Below are positions 1 through 6,743 of a stretch of DNA of 10,291 bases, in pieces. The stretch comes from Deltaproteobacteria bacterium. GTDB lineage: Bacteria > Myxococcota > Polyangia > Polyangiales > B10-G4. The position numbers and the translations under genes were made by a program. Position 1 is the stretch's first letter. Each line of letters opens with the position of its first letter. The DNA lies in NCBI GenBank assembly GCA_019312705.1, contig JAFDCW010000294.1, positions 1-10,291 on the forward strand, read 5' to 3'. Below the pieces are notes generated by a model. The model was not told where the DNA came from. It did no database searches and saw only the letters and a list, made by a program, of their open reading frames with translations.

Positions 1-1
1 G

Positions 2-1573
2 GGGGCGGGCAAGTCGATCCTAGTCGACGCGCTCGAACTCGTCCTTGGCGCTCGGGGGCGCCCCGAGCTCGTACGCTCGGGGGCCGCCGAGGCCGAGGTG
101 GAAGCTCTCTTCGACCTCACCGACAGCCCCGCGGTGACGATGCGCCTGCAAGAAGCCGGGTTCGACGTGGCGGGGGAGCTGGTGGTCCGGCGCGTCCTCC
201 GGGCCGAGGGCCGGAGCCGGGCCTACATCGACGGGAGGTTGGCGAGCCAACGCCACCTCGCCGAGCTGAGCGCGGGCCTCGCGACGCTGTCGAGCCAGCA
301 CGAACACCACGGCCTGACCGAAGCGCGGCAGCAGCTCGCCCTCGTGGACGCGTTTGCCGAAGGCCGGGTGAAGGTCTCGGCCATGGCCGAGGCCTACCAA
401 GCCCTGACCACCGCCCGGGAGGCGGTCGAGGACTTCGAGCGCCGCGCCCGGGAGAGCGCCGAGCGCGAAGAGCTGCTGCGTTACCAGTTGCGCGAGATCG
501 ACGAAGTGGCCCCGGAAGAAGGCGAAGACCGGCGCCTCGCCGACGAGCACGGTCGCCTCGCCCACGCCAGCCACCTCACGGCGGTGACGGAGGACGCAGA
601 GGAATCGCTCCTCGAAGCAGACAACGCGGTGAGCGCGGGCATCGCCCGGGTCGCCCTGAGCCTCGCCGAGGCCGCCCGCCACGACGAGTGCCTCGGCGCG
701 TGGTCGAAGCAGCTCGACGAAGCCCGCGTCATCGTCGAGGACGTCGCCCGGGAGAGCGGCGCCTACGCCCGACGCATCGACGATGACCCACAGCGCCTCG
801 AACAGGTCGACGAGCGTCTTGCGGCGCTGCACCGCCTTGCCCGACGCCACGGCGGCGACCTCGATGCGGTCTTGGGCCGACGGGCCCTCGCCGCCCAGGA
901 GCTCGGAGATCTGGACCGGCGAGATGAGCTCCACGGCCAGCTCGTCGCCGCCCGGGACGGGGCAGAAAAATCCGCCCGGCGCAGAGCCCGGGCGCTGCGG
1001 GCCTTGCGCAAGAAGGCCGCCGGGCGCCTCGGCGAGGCGGTCACGGGCGAGCTGTCTTCCCTCGGCATGGAGGGGGCGAGGCTCGAGATCACGCTCCACG
1101 ACGCCCCCCTGAGCCCCACCGGCTTCGACCGGGCCGAGGTGCTCTTCGCGCCCAACCGCGGCGAGGCGACCCATGCGCTGTCGCGGATCGCCAGCGGCGG
1201 CGAGCTCTCGCGAATCTTGCTGGCGATCAAGCGCGTGCTCGCCGACCGCGAAGGCGGCGGCCTGCACGTCTTCGACGAAGTCGACACGGGCATCGGCGGC
1301 GCCGTCGCCGAGACCGTGGGTCGGAAGCTCCGGGAGGTGGCCCAGGGTCGCCAGGTCCTGTGCATCACCCACCTGCCCCAGGTCGCGGTCTTCGCCGACA
1401 CCCACTACCACGTGGCCAAAGGCATCGTCGGGGGCCGCACCGTCAGCCGCGTCAGCCGCCTCGACGGCAGCTCACGCCTCGACGCCCTCGCCCGCATGCT
1501 CGGTGGCGCCCGGCTCACCAAGAAGACCCGCGCCGCCGCGGCGGAGTTGCTCGAGGACGCGCGCGCGGCGTGA
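2..1573 (+). CDS. recN: DNA repair ATPase RecN (5' end missing)
   Basis: RecN is an SMC-like ATPase that acts early in recombinational repair of double-strand breaks. The frame is open from base 2 and begins inside the Walker A loop (GAGKS), so about 30-40 N-terminal residues lie outside the window; 523 residues are visible. Seen in order: the GRSRAYIDG segment, the Q-loop region SSQHEHHGL (about base 290), a long charged, arm-like coiled-coil stretch, the ABC signature SGGELSR (about 1190-1212), Walker B with D-loop VFDEVDTGIGG (about 1267-1300) and the switch histidine in CITHLPQVA (about 1360-1386). These are the family's diagnostic motifs in the right order. The Q-loop usually reads GQHEH and here reads SQHEH, a minor change. 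The gene ends 47 bases before the Uma2 gene, which has its own promoter. Identification is firm; only the 5' end is unknown. Confidence 0.97.
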   Translation, partial: GAGKSILVDALELVLGARGRPELVRSGAAEAEVEALFDLTDSPAVTMRLQEAGFDVAGELVVRRVLRAEGRSRAYIDGRLASQRHLAELSAGLATLSSQHEHHGLTEARQQLALVDAFAEGRVKVSAMAEAYQALTTAREAVEDFERRARESAEREELLRYQLREIDEVAPEEGEDRRLADEHGRLAHASHLTAVTEDAEESLLEADNAVSAGIARVALSLAEAARHDECLGAWSKQLDEARVIVEDVARESGAYARRIDDDPQRLEQVDERLAALHRLARRHGGDLDAVLGRRALAAQELGDLDRRDELHGQLVAARDGAEKSARRRARALRALRKKAAGRLGEAVTGELSSLGMEGARLEITLHDAPLSPTGFDRAEVLFAPNRGEATHALSRIASGGELSRILLAIKRVLADREGGGLHVFDEVDTGIGGAVAETVGRKLREVAQGRQVLCITHLPQVAVFADTHYHVAKGIVGGRTVSRVSRLDGSSRLDALARMLGGARLTKKTRAAAAELLEDARAA

Positions 1574-1602
1574 GGCGGATCGGCGCCTCGGCTCTGGCGG
1601 CG

Positions 1603-1611
1603 TGTTATGAT
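1603..1611 (+). promoter_or_regulatory. Extended -10 promoter of the Uma2 gene, probably leaderless
   Basis: The sequence is TGT followed by TATGAT, an extended -10 one base from the TATAAT consensus, and it stands out in very GC-rich surroundings. It ends nine bases before the ATG at 1621. Transcription would therefore start about two or three bases before the start codon. No purine-rich ribosome site lies in the gap, which agrees with a leaderless mRNA. No convincing -35 box is seen. The start site is inferred. Confidence 0.6.
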
Positions 1612-1620
1612 GAACGCGTC

Positions 1621-2181
1621 ATGTCCTCCGCCGCCGAGAAGAACGCCACTTACGAGGATCTGCTCGCGGTGCCGGAGCATCTCGTCGCCGAACTGATCGA
1701 GGGTCAGTTGATCACGCAGCCGCGGCCCGCATCGATTCACGCGCGCTCAGGCTCCGCGCTCCACTACGGCCTCTTTGGGCCCTTCGACGGGGGCAAAGAT
1801 GGACCCGGCGGCTGGGTGATCCTCTTCGAGCCGGAGCTTCACCTTGGCGCCGACGTGCTGGTCCCCGACATTGCCGGCTGGCGACGGGAGCGCATGCCCG
1901 TCATGCCGGACGTCGCCTGCTTCGAGCTGCCCCCGGACTTCTGCTGCGAAATACTCTCGCCCTCGACCGCACGTCTCGACCGCGTGAAGAAGGTACCGAT
2001 CTACGCCAGGCACGGCGTGGGCCACGTGTGGCTCGTGGACCCGGCCGCCCAGACCCTCGAGGTGCTCGCCCTCGACGGCGAGACTTACCGCCTCGTCGCC
2101 ACGCACGCCGGCGAAGAGGTCGTCGAAGCGGCGCCCTTCGACGCCGTGCCCCTCGCGCTCGGCTCGCTTTGGAGCCGGTGA
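1621..2181 (+). CDS. Uma2-family (DUF820) restriction-endonuclease-like protein
   Basis: This 186-residue protein has the length and layout of the Uma2 family (PF05685), a PD-(D/E)XK nuclease-like fold. Seen: a central VPDIAGW with D83, then CCEILSPST with E110, then a lysine pair at K123-K124 in DRVKKVPIYARHGV, and the closing block HVWLVDP. D83, E110 and one of the lysines fit the usual D...E...K catalytic set. Family members are common in many copies in Myxococcota, Cyanobacteria and Chloroflexi. Their role is poorly known; they are not proven restriction enzymes, and no methylase partner pairs with this one. The ATG at 1621 is chosen because the -10 element ends nine bases before it and the homologous N-terminus (YEDLLAVPE...LIEGQLI) starts there. 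It faces the methyltransferase gene, with stops 7 bases apart. Confidence 0.9.
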   Translation: MSSAAEKNATYEDLLAVPEHLVAELIEGQLITQPRPASIHARSGSALHYGLFGPFDGGKDGPGGWVILFEPELHLGADVLVPDIAGWRRERMPVMPDVACFELPPDFCCEILSPSTARLDRVKKVPIYARHGVGHVWLVDPAAQTLEVLALDGETYRLVATHAGEEVVEAAPFDAVPLALGSLWSR

Positions 2182-2194
2182 ATGGGCTTCACCG
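2176..2194. terminator. Hairpin spanning two convergent stop codons
   Basis: CGGTGAA (2176-2182) and TTCACCG (2188-2194) form a perfect seven-base-pair stem with a five-base loop. The left arm contains the TGA of the Uma2 gene. The right arm contains, read on the other strand, the TGA of the methyltransferase. It could act as a two-way terminator or transcript 3'-end stabiliser for the convergent pair. No T-run follows on either strand, so a classical intrinsic terminator is not shown. Confidence 0.4.
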
Positions 2195-2758
2195 CTTCTG
2201 GGCGACCAAACGAGCGACGTGGCGGTCACCGAACCAACCTTCGCGGTAATAGATGACGCGTAGGTCCCGGAGGTCCGCGATATCCGCGAGCAGTTCGTTG
2301 TCTTCGGCGAGCCAGCGCTTCGATGGGTGGGCGTTGCGCTCGAGGTTCCTTACCGTGGGCACCTCGACCACCACGACGCCGGCCGGCGCCAGGGCGGCGG
2401 CGATCGCCGGGAAGAGAGACCGCTGGCGGTAGTTGAAGCAGGTCACCACATCAAAGGGACCCACGGGCAGCGCCTCTTCCTCGAAATCGACGGCCTCGGT
2501 CCGGAGGCGGAGGCCCTCTTCGGCCGCGGCCTCTTGGGCGATCCCGAGGCCCACCGGGCTGATATCGGCGGCGAGCACGTCGAGGCCCCGGCGGGCCAAC
2601 CAGAGGGCCCCCCGGCCGGCGCCGGCGGCGATATCGAGAGCGAGGCCATTTGCGGGAATTTCCCGCTCAATTTCGGCCAGCCAGCCGGGCGCCGCGGAGG
2701 CGCCAGACTCACGGGTCCGGTAGCGGTCATCCCATTTTTGTCGCGCCGAATCGCTCAT
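2189..2758 (-). CDS. Class I SAM-dependent methyltransferase (TehB-like)
   Basis: This 189-residue protein is a complete small class I methyltransferase. Seen: an N-terminal KWDDRY (residues 8-13) typical of the TehB/thiopurine-methyltransferase-like group, the SAM-binding motif I DIAAGAGRG (42-50) with the following acidic residue D65, post-I and motif II around DVVTCFNY (103-110), and a C-terminal HPSKRWLAEDNELL...YYREG block (144-173) resembling the FLLEPGELL...YREG of that group. The substrate cannot be read from the sequence: tellurite, thiols, small metabolites or a lipid headgroup are all possible. The ATG at 2758 is preferred because KWDDRY follows it directly; an upstream in-frame ATG at 2884 would overlap the ribosome site of the divergent gene. 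No clear Shine-Dalgarno is seen. It is divergent from the ligase-acyltransferase operon and shares its 128-base control region. Confidence 0.88.
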   Translation of the reverse strand: MSDSARQKWDDRYRTRESGASAAPGWLAEIEREIPANGLALDIAAGAGRGALWLARRGLDVLAADISPVGLGIAQEAAAEEGLRLRTEAVDFEEEALPVGPFDVVTCFNYRQRSLFPAIAAALAPAGVVVVEVPTVRNLERNAHPSKRWLAEDNELLADIADLRDLRVIYYREGWFGDRHVARLVAQKR

Positions 2759-2773
2759 CGGCGCTGAGCGTGG

Positions 2774-2793
2774 GCGTCCCCCGGGGGGGACGC
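2774..2793. repeat. GC-rich palindrome in the divergent control region
   Basis: GCGTCCCCC (2774-2782) and GGGGGACGC (2785-2793) are perfect inverted copies separated by two bases. The palindrome sits 15 bases before the methyltransferase start and about 33 bases upstream of the proposed -10 of the divergent operon. It could be an operator for both genes or a hairpin in the methyltransferase leader. A C-run next to a G-run can also pair by chance in GC-rich DNA. Confidence 0.4.
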
Positions 2794-2826
2794 AATCCGA
2801 TCGTGAATCCACCCCCCAGATGGGCG

Positions 2827-2832
2827 TATCCT
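2827..2832 (+). promoter_or_regulatory. Putative -10 box of the ligase-acyltransferase operon
   Basis: TATCCT matches the TANNNT pattern seen before other genes here. A weak -35-like GTGAAT lies at 2803-2808, 18 bases upstream. Transcription would begin near 2839 and give a leader of about 48 bases before the GTG start. This is a pattern match only. Confidence 0.35.
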
Positions 2833-2874
2833 CGCGCTTCGGCCGCGGCTGTCGGGTGGCCTCTGAACGACACC

Positions 2875-2879
2875 GGGAG
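2875..2879 (+). promoter_or_regulatory. Ribosome binding site that fixes a GTG start
   Basis: GGGAG ends seven bases before the GTG at 2887. The frame is open upstream to an ATG at 2650, but that would run back through the divergent methyltransferase gene. This site and the glutamine-synthetase N-terminal fold beginning right after the GTG decide the start. Confidence 0.75.
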
Positions 2880-2886
2880 ACCACAC

Positions 2887-5808
2887 GTGCAACTCGACGA
2901 GATCCGAAAGACCTTCGCGGCCCGGGGCATCAAGAAGGCCAAGATCGGCGGCTTCGACGTCGACGGAGTGCTCCGGGGAAAGTACGTGTCTCTCGACAAG
3001 TTCTACTCGGTCCTCGAGAAGGGCTTCGGCTTCTGCGACGTGATCTGCGGTTGGGACATCACCGACCAGCTCTACGACAACGCCCAGGTCACGGGCTGGC
3101 ACTCCGGGTACCCCGACGCCAAGGCGCGCATCGATCCTGCGACGATTCGTTTCTATCGGCACGAACCCGACACGGCCCACGCCCTCGCGGACTTCTACAC
3201 CGACGACGACAACGCCCACCCGGCGTGCCCCCGGAACCTCCTCCGGCGGGTCGAGGCCCGCGCCGAGGCTGCGGGCTACCGGGCGATGGCGTCCTGTGAG
3301 TTCGAGTTCTGGGTCTTCGAAGAGAGCCCGGCGTCGCTGCACGAAAAGCGCTTCGTAGATCTGACCCCCATCTCCCCGGGCATGTTCGGCTACTCCTGGG
3401 TCCGCCAGGCCCAGCACGCCGATTTCCTCAACGACGTGATCGACACTTTCAACGACTACCGCATCCCCCTCGAGGCGGTGCACACCGAGACCGGCCCCGG
3501 AGTCTACGAAGCCGCCCTCACCTATTCGGACGCCCTCGAGGCCGCCGACCGGGCCGCGCTCTTCAAGACGACCATGAAGCAGATCGCCCACCGCCACGGA
3601 CTGGCGGTCACCTTCATGGCGAAGTTCAGCAGCGACTTGCCGGGCTCGAGCGGACACATGCACCAAAGCCTCTGGGACTCGACCGGGAAGAAGAACCTCT
3701 TCTCCGACCCCAAGGACCCGGACGGGCTCAGCGCCCTCGCCCGCAGCTACATCGCGGGGCAGGTCGCCCTCGCGCCCGCCCTGACGGCCATCTACGCGCC
3801 CCTCATCAATAGCTACAAGCGCTACGTGCCCGGCCTCTGGGCTCCGCTCACCGCCAGCTGGGGCATCGACAACCGCACCGCCGCCATCCGCGTCATCAAC
3901 GGTCCGGGCCAGAGCGCCGTGCGCGCGGAGTACCGGCAGACCGCCGCGGACATCAACCCCTACCTGGCCCTCGCGGCATCAATCGGGGCGGGGCTCTACG
4001 GTATCGACCACGGCCTCACGCCGCCGCCGCCGATCTCCGGCGACGCGACCGCCGAGGGCGTGGAGGGACCCGCCCTGCCGACAACGCTTCCCGTCGCCGC
4101 GCGCATGTTCTCCGAAAGCGAGGGCGCCCGCGAGGTCCTCGGGGAAGCCTTCGTCGACCACTACGCGCGGAGCCGAGACTGGGAATGCCGCGAGCACCAG
4201 AAGGCCGTGACAGACTGGGAACTCGCGGTCGCAAAGCGCGTCGCCGAGGTCCACACCTCGGACCGCCATCGCATGGAACTGGCCCTGAACGAGGTGGCCT
4301 TCAACGAGTCCGAGCGCCTCTCGAAGCAGCGCGACGACGAAGCGAAGGAGAGTCTCGGGTACTGGCGCGGCATTCTTCGCCGAGTCGGCCGCATGACCGA
4401 CGCCGACAAGCGGCGCACCATCGAAAACATCTGCACGCGCATGGCCGCCGACGTCGCCGGCAACTTCGACCCCCGGGTCTACGCGATGGCCGAAAACCTC
4501 GTGCCCCGGCTCATCACCGCGGCGATGAGTCCGGCGCAGCTCCCCCAGGAGATCATGACGCCGCATACGGCGCTGAAGGGCCTTCTGAGCATCGAGGGGC
4601 CCCTCGACAAGCTCCGCCATCTCTCCCGGAAGGGCTCGCTGGTCTTCGTCCCGACGCACTCGTCCAACCTCGACTCGGTGGTGCTCGGCTACGCGCTCCA
4701 GCGCGCGAAGCTTCCGCCAGTGGTTTACGGCGCGGGGAAGAACCTCTTCACCAACCCCATCATCAGCTTCTTCATGCACAACCTCGGCGCCTATCGCGTC
4801 GACCGCCGCGTGAAGTCCGTGCTCTACAAGCAGGTCCTCAAAACCTATTCGACGGTGATGATCGAGCGCGGCTACCATTCGCTCTTCTTCCCCGGGGGTA
4901 CCCGGAGCCGGAGCAACCTCGTCGAGACCAAGATCAAGCTCGGCCTCGCTGGAACGGGCGTCGAAGCGTTCTCGCGAAACCAGGCAAACGGCACGCCCCG
5001 GCCGGTGTTTTTCATCCCGACCACCATCAACTACGCCCTCTGCCTCGAAGCCGAGACCCTCATCGAGGACCACCTCAAGGAGCAGGGCAAGGCGCGCTAC
5101 ATCATCGACGACGACGAGTTCTCTCGGGTCGACAAGTGGGTCGCGTTTTTCCGCAAGCTCACCGCCCTCGAGAGCGCCTCCATCATTCGTTTTGGTCAGC
5201 CCATCGACCCCTTCGGAAACGACGTCGACGACGACGGCCAATCCCTCACGCCGCGGGGAGACGTCATCGACCCGGGCACCTACGTGACCCGGCGAGGCGA
5301 GGCGAGCGTCAACGGGGTCCGCGACCAAGCCTACACGCGGGGCCTCGGCGAGGCCATCGTCGAGCGCTTCCACGCCGAGACGGTCATCATGTCGACGCAG
5401 CTCGTCGCCCACGTGCTCTTTCGGCGCCTGGTGCGGGCGACCCCGGGGGCCGATCTCTTCGTCCGGGTGCGCCACCGAGGCGACGTCTCGATGGCCCGGG
5501 ACGAGTTGGTGCGGGAGGTCAGCGACGCCCGGGACGCGCTGCTCAAGCTTCAAGAAGAAGGCCGCGTCCGGGTCAGCCCGGTCCTTCTGACGGAGCCTGC
5601 CGAGCACATCGTCGAGAGGGCCCTCGCAGCGTTCAAGGGCTACCACGATCGAATCGCAGCGCTCGATGTCGGCGCCGAGATCACCGCCGAGGACCCAACC
5701 CTCTTGCTCTACTATCAGAACCGCCTAGTCCACTATGCAGAGGCCATCGCCGACGAGCCGAACCGCGAGGCGGCGCAGGAAATCGCGCAGATGGGGAGGG
5801 ATCGATGA
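2887..5808 (+). CDS. Glutamine-synthetase-family ligase fused to PlsB-like acyltransferase
   Basis: One uninterrupted 973-residue frame holds two complete enzymes. Residues 1-447 are a glutamine-synthetase-family ligase: beta-grasp start with GGFDVDGVLRGK (21-32), metal and glutamate residues in CEFEF (E138, E140) and HTETGPGVYE (E201, E208), GSSGHMH (253-259), NRTAAIR (329-335), RAEYR (346-350) and a C-terminal VTDWE. The adenylylation-site tyrosine region of GlnA is absent, so it may use another amine, as PuuA or GlnA3/4 do. Residues about 463-973 are a PlsB/GPAT-type acyltransferase: HSSNLD (H591, D596; the HX4D catalytic pair), GAGKNLF (615-621), FFPGGTRSRS (667-676), FFIPTTINY (708-716) and a PlsB-like tail with LLLYYQNRLVHY (939-950). 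The usual Glu of the third motif is Gly. No membrane segment is evident. An internal ATG at codon 463 (4273) has no ribosome site. The gene overlaps the gpsA-like gene by four bases. Domain calls are firm; the joint function is unknown. Confidence 0.92.
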   Translation: MQLDEIRKTFAARGIKKAKIGGFDVDGVLRGKYVSLDKFYSVLEKGFGFCDVICGWDITDQLYDNAQVTGWHSGYPDAKARIDPATIRFYRHEPDTAHALADFYTDDDNAHPACPRNLLRRVEARAEAAGYRAMASCEFEFWVFEESPASLHEKRFVDLTPISPGMFGYSWVRQAQHADFLNDVIDTFNDYRIPLEAVHTETGPGVYEAALTYSDALEAADRAALFKTTMKQIAHRHGLAVTFMAKFSSDLPGSSGHMHQSLWDSTGKKNLFSDPKDPDGLSALARSYIAGQVALAPALTAIYAPLINSYKRYVPGLWAPLTASWGIDNRTAAIRVINGPGQSAVRAEYRQTAADINPYLALAASIGAGLYGIDHGLTPPPPISGDATAEGVEGPALPTTLPVAARMFSESEGAREVLGEAFVDHYARSRDWECREHQKAVTDWELAVAKRVAEVHTSDRHRMELALNEVAFNESERLSKQRDDEAKESLGYWRGILRRVGRMTDADKRRTIENICTRMAADVAGNFDPRVYAMAENLVPRLITAAMSPAQLPQEIMTPHTALKGLLSIEGPLDKLRHLSRKGSLVFVPTHSSNLDSVVLGYALQRAKLPPVVYGAGKNLFTNPIISFFMHNLGAYRVDRRVKSVLYKQVLKTYSTVMIERGYHSLFFPGGTRSRSNLVETKIKLGLAGTGVEAFSRNQANGTPRPVFFIPTTINYALCLEAETLIEDHLKEQGKARYIIDDDEFSRVDKWVAFFRKLTALESASIIRFGQPIDPFGNDVDDDGQSLTPRGDVIDPGTYVTRRGEASVNGVRDQAYTRGLGEAIVERFHAETVIMSTQLVAHVLFRRLVRATPGADLFVRVRHRGDVSMARDELVREVSDARDALLKLQEEGRVRVSPVLLTEPAEHIVERALAAFKGYHDRIAALDVGAEITAEDPTLLLYYQNRLVHYAEAIADEPNREAAQEIAQMGRDR
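5795..5799 (+). promoter_or_regulatory. Ribosome binding site of the gpsA-like gene
   Basis: GGAGG lies inside the end of the upstream gene and leaves a five-base spacer to the ATG at 5805. With the ATGA stop-start overlap this gives tight translational coupling of the acyltransferase and the dehydrogenase. Confidence 0.8.
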
Positions 5809-6743
5809 ACCCGCCGGTAGGAATCGTCGGAGCTGGGGCGTTCGGCCAGGGCCTCGCTCGGGCGGCGTCCCGGGCGGGTCGCGACGTCATCATCTACTCC
5901 CGCGCCGGGCAGACGGTGGACGCCCCGCGGGTGACCGTCACCGGGGACTACGCCGACATCGCCGAAGCGGAATTGGTCTTCTTTGCGGTGCCGTCCAAGT
6001 ACATGCGCGAGGTCGCGGACGAGATGGGAGCCCACCTCGACGGCAGCCACCTCGCGGTGCACGTGAGCCGGGGCCTCGTCGGCGACGACCTCGAGACGTT
6101 GACCCGCGTGATTCGTGAAGTCTCCCCGGTGCGCCGAGTCGGAGCCCTCGCGGGGCCGCTGTCGGCCGAAGACCTCGCAGAAGATCGCCCGAGCGGCGGC
6201 ATCGTCGGCAGCCGTTTTCCAGAGGTCGCCGACGCCGTCCGGGGAGCCATCGGGGGGCCCAAGCTGCGGCTCTATTCGACGAAGGACGTGGTCGGGGTCG
6301 AAGTGGCGTCTGCCATGGTCGGTCTCCTCGCCGTTGCCGCGGGCTTCGGCCAGGGCCTCGGCCTCGGTCCGTCGAGCCTGGCCATCATGGGGACCCGCGG
6401 CCTCGCCGAGGCCTCCCGAGTGGGGGCCGCCCTCGCCGCCGACCTCCGAACTTTCAACGGCCTCGCCGGTGTCGGAGACCTGATGTCAGCCCTCACCGGG
6501 GACGGTCGCCCCGAACTTCTCCTCGGGCGCGCCCTCGGCGGCGGTATGAGCCTCGAAGATGCCGCCAAGGAAGCCGGGGCCAATATCGAAGGCGCCGCCC
6601 TCAGTGCCCGGGCGACCCGGTTCGCAGAGTGCCGCGGCTTCGAGGTCCCGATCGCTGCGGCGGTCCGCGACGTGCTCACGGGAGAGTGCTCCGCGAAGGA
6701 CGCCCTCGGGAAGCTCATGACCCGTCGCGTCGGAGCAGAGTAG
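5805..6743 (+). CDS. gpsA: GpsA-like glycerol-3-phosphate dehydrogenase lacking key lysines
   Basis: GpsA reduces dihydroxyacetone phosphate to sn-glycerol 3-phosphate, the acceptor used by PlsB-type acyltransferases. This 312-residue protein has close to the family's usual length. Seen: the Rossmann dinucleotide loop GIVGAGAFGQG (6-16), FFAVPSKY (59-66), GALAGPLSAED (113-123) in place of the usual GPsFAxE, TRGLAE (197-202) and GLAGVGDL (219-226) with D225. Odd points: the lysine of the TKG motif is Arg (SRG, R89), and the catalytic ALKN motif reads AMVG, so Lys and Asn become V172 and G173. The usual RN pair after GDL reads R235-P236. The dinucleotide fold is intact, but ordinary GpsA catalysis is doubtful. 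It may use a different substrate, be regulatory, or rely on a second true GpsA elsewhere. It is translationally coupled to the upstream fusion and 38 bases from the alcohol dehydrogenase. Family assignment is firm, activity is not. Confidence 0.88.
   Translation: MNPPVGIVGAGAFGQGLARAASRAGRDVIIYSRAGQTVDAPRVTVTGDYADIAEAELVFFAVPSKYMREVADEMGAHLDGSHLAVHVSRGLVGDDLETLTRVIREVSPVRRVGALAGPLSAEDLAEDRPSGGIVGSRFPEVADAVRGAIGGPKLRLYSTKDVVGVEVASAMVGLLAVAAGFGQGLGLGPSSLAIMGTRGLAEASRVGAALAADLRTFNGLAGVGDLMSALTGDGRPELLLGRALGGGMSLEDAAKEAGANIEGAALSARATRFAECRGFEVPIAAAVRDVLTGECSAKDALGKLMTRRVGAE

Noticed and set aside
20..1411. Long 463-residue open frame on the minus strand across recN
   Set aside because: It is antisense to a gene with all RecN motifs, shows no family motif itself, and long antisense frames are expected in such GC-rich coding DNA.
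1360..1620. N-terminal extension of the Uma2 frame back into recN
   Set aside because: It is an Arg/Pro/His-rich shadow of recN; the promoter and family N-terminus support 1621.
1621..2758. Uma2 protein plus methyltransferase as a restriction-modification pair
   Set aside because: The genes are convergent, the methyltransferase lacks DNA-methylase motifs such as (D/N)PP(Y/F), and it resembles small-molecule enzymes.
2650..2886. N-terminal extension of the ligase-acyltransferase fusion to the ATG at 2650
   Set aside because: It would overlap the divergent methyltransferase, run through the promoter region and add 79 low-complexity residues. The GTG at 2887 has a good ribosome site and the fold starts there.
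3979..5646. 555-residue minus-strand open frame across the ligase-acyltransferase fusion
   Set aside because: It is a compositional shadow of the plus-strand gene: no recognisable domain, and its protein is dominated by the acidic and glycine/valine runs typical of antisense GC-rich frames.
4185..5804. Upstream extension of the gpsA-like frame back to base 4185, giving 852 residues
   Set aside because: The extension is rich in Arg, Pro and Gly, matches nothing, and lies out of frame over the acyltransferase. The ATG at 5805 with its own ribosome site begins the Rossmann fold correctly.
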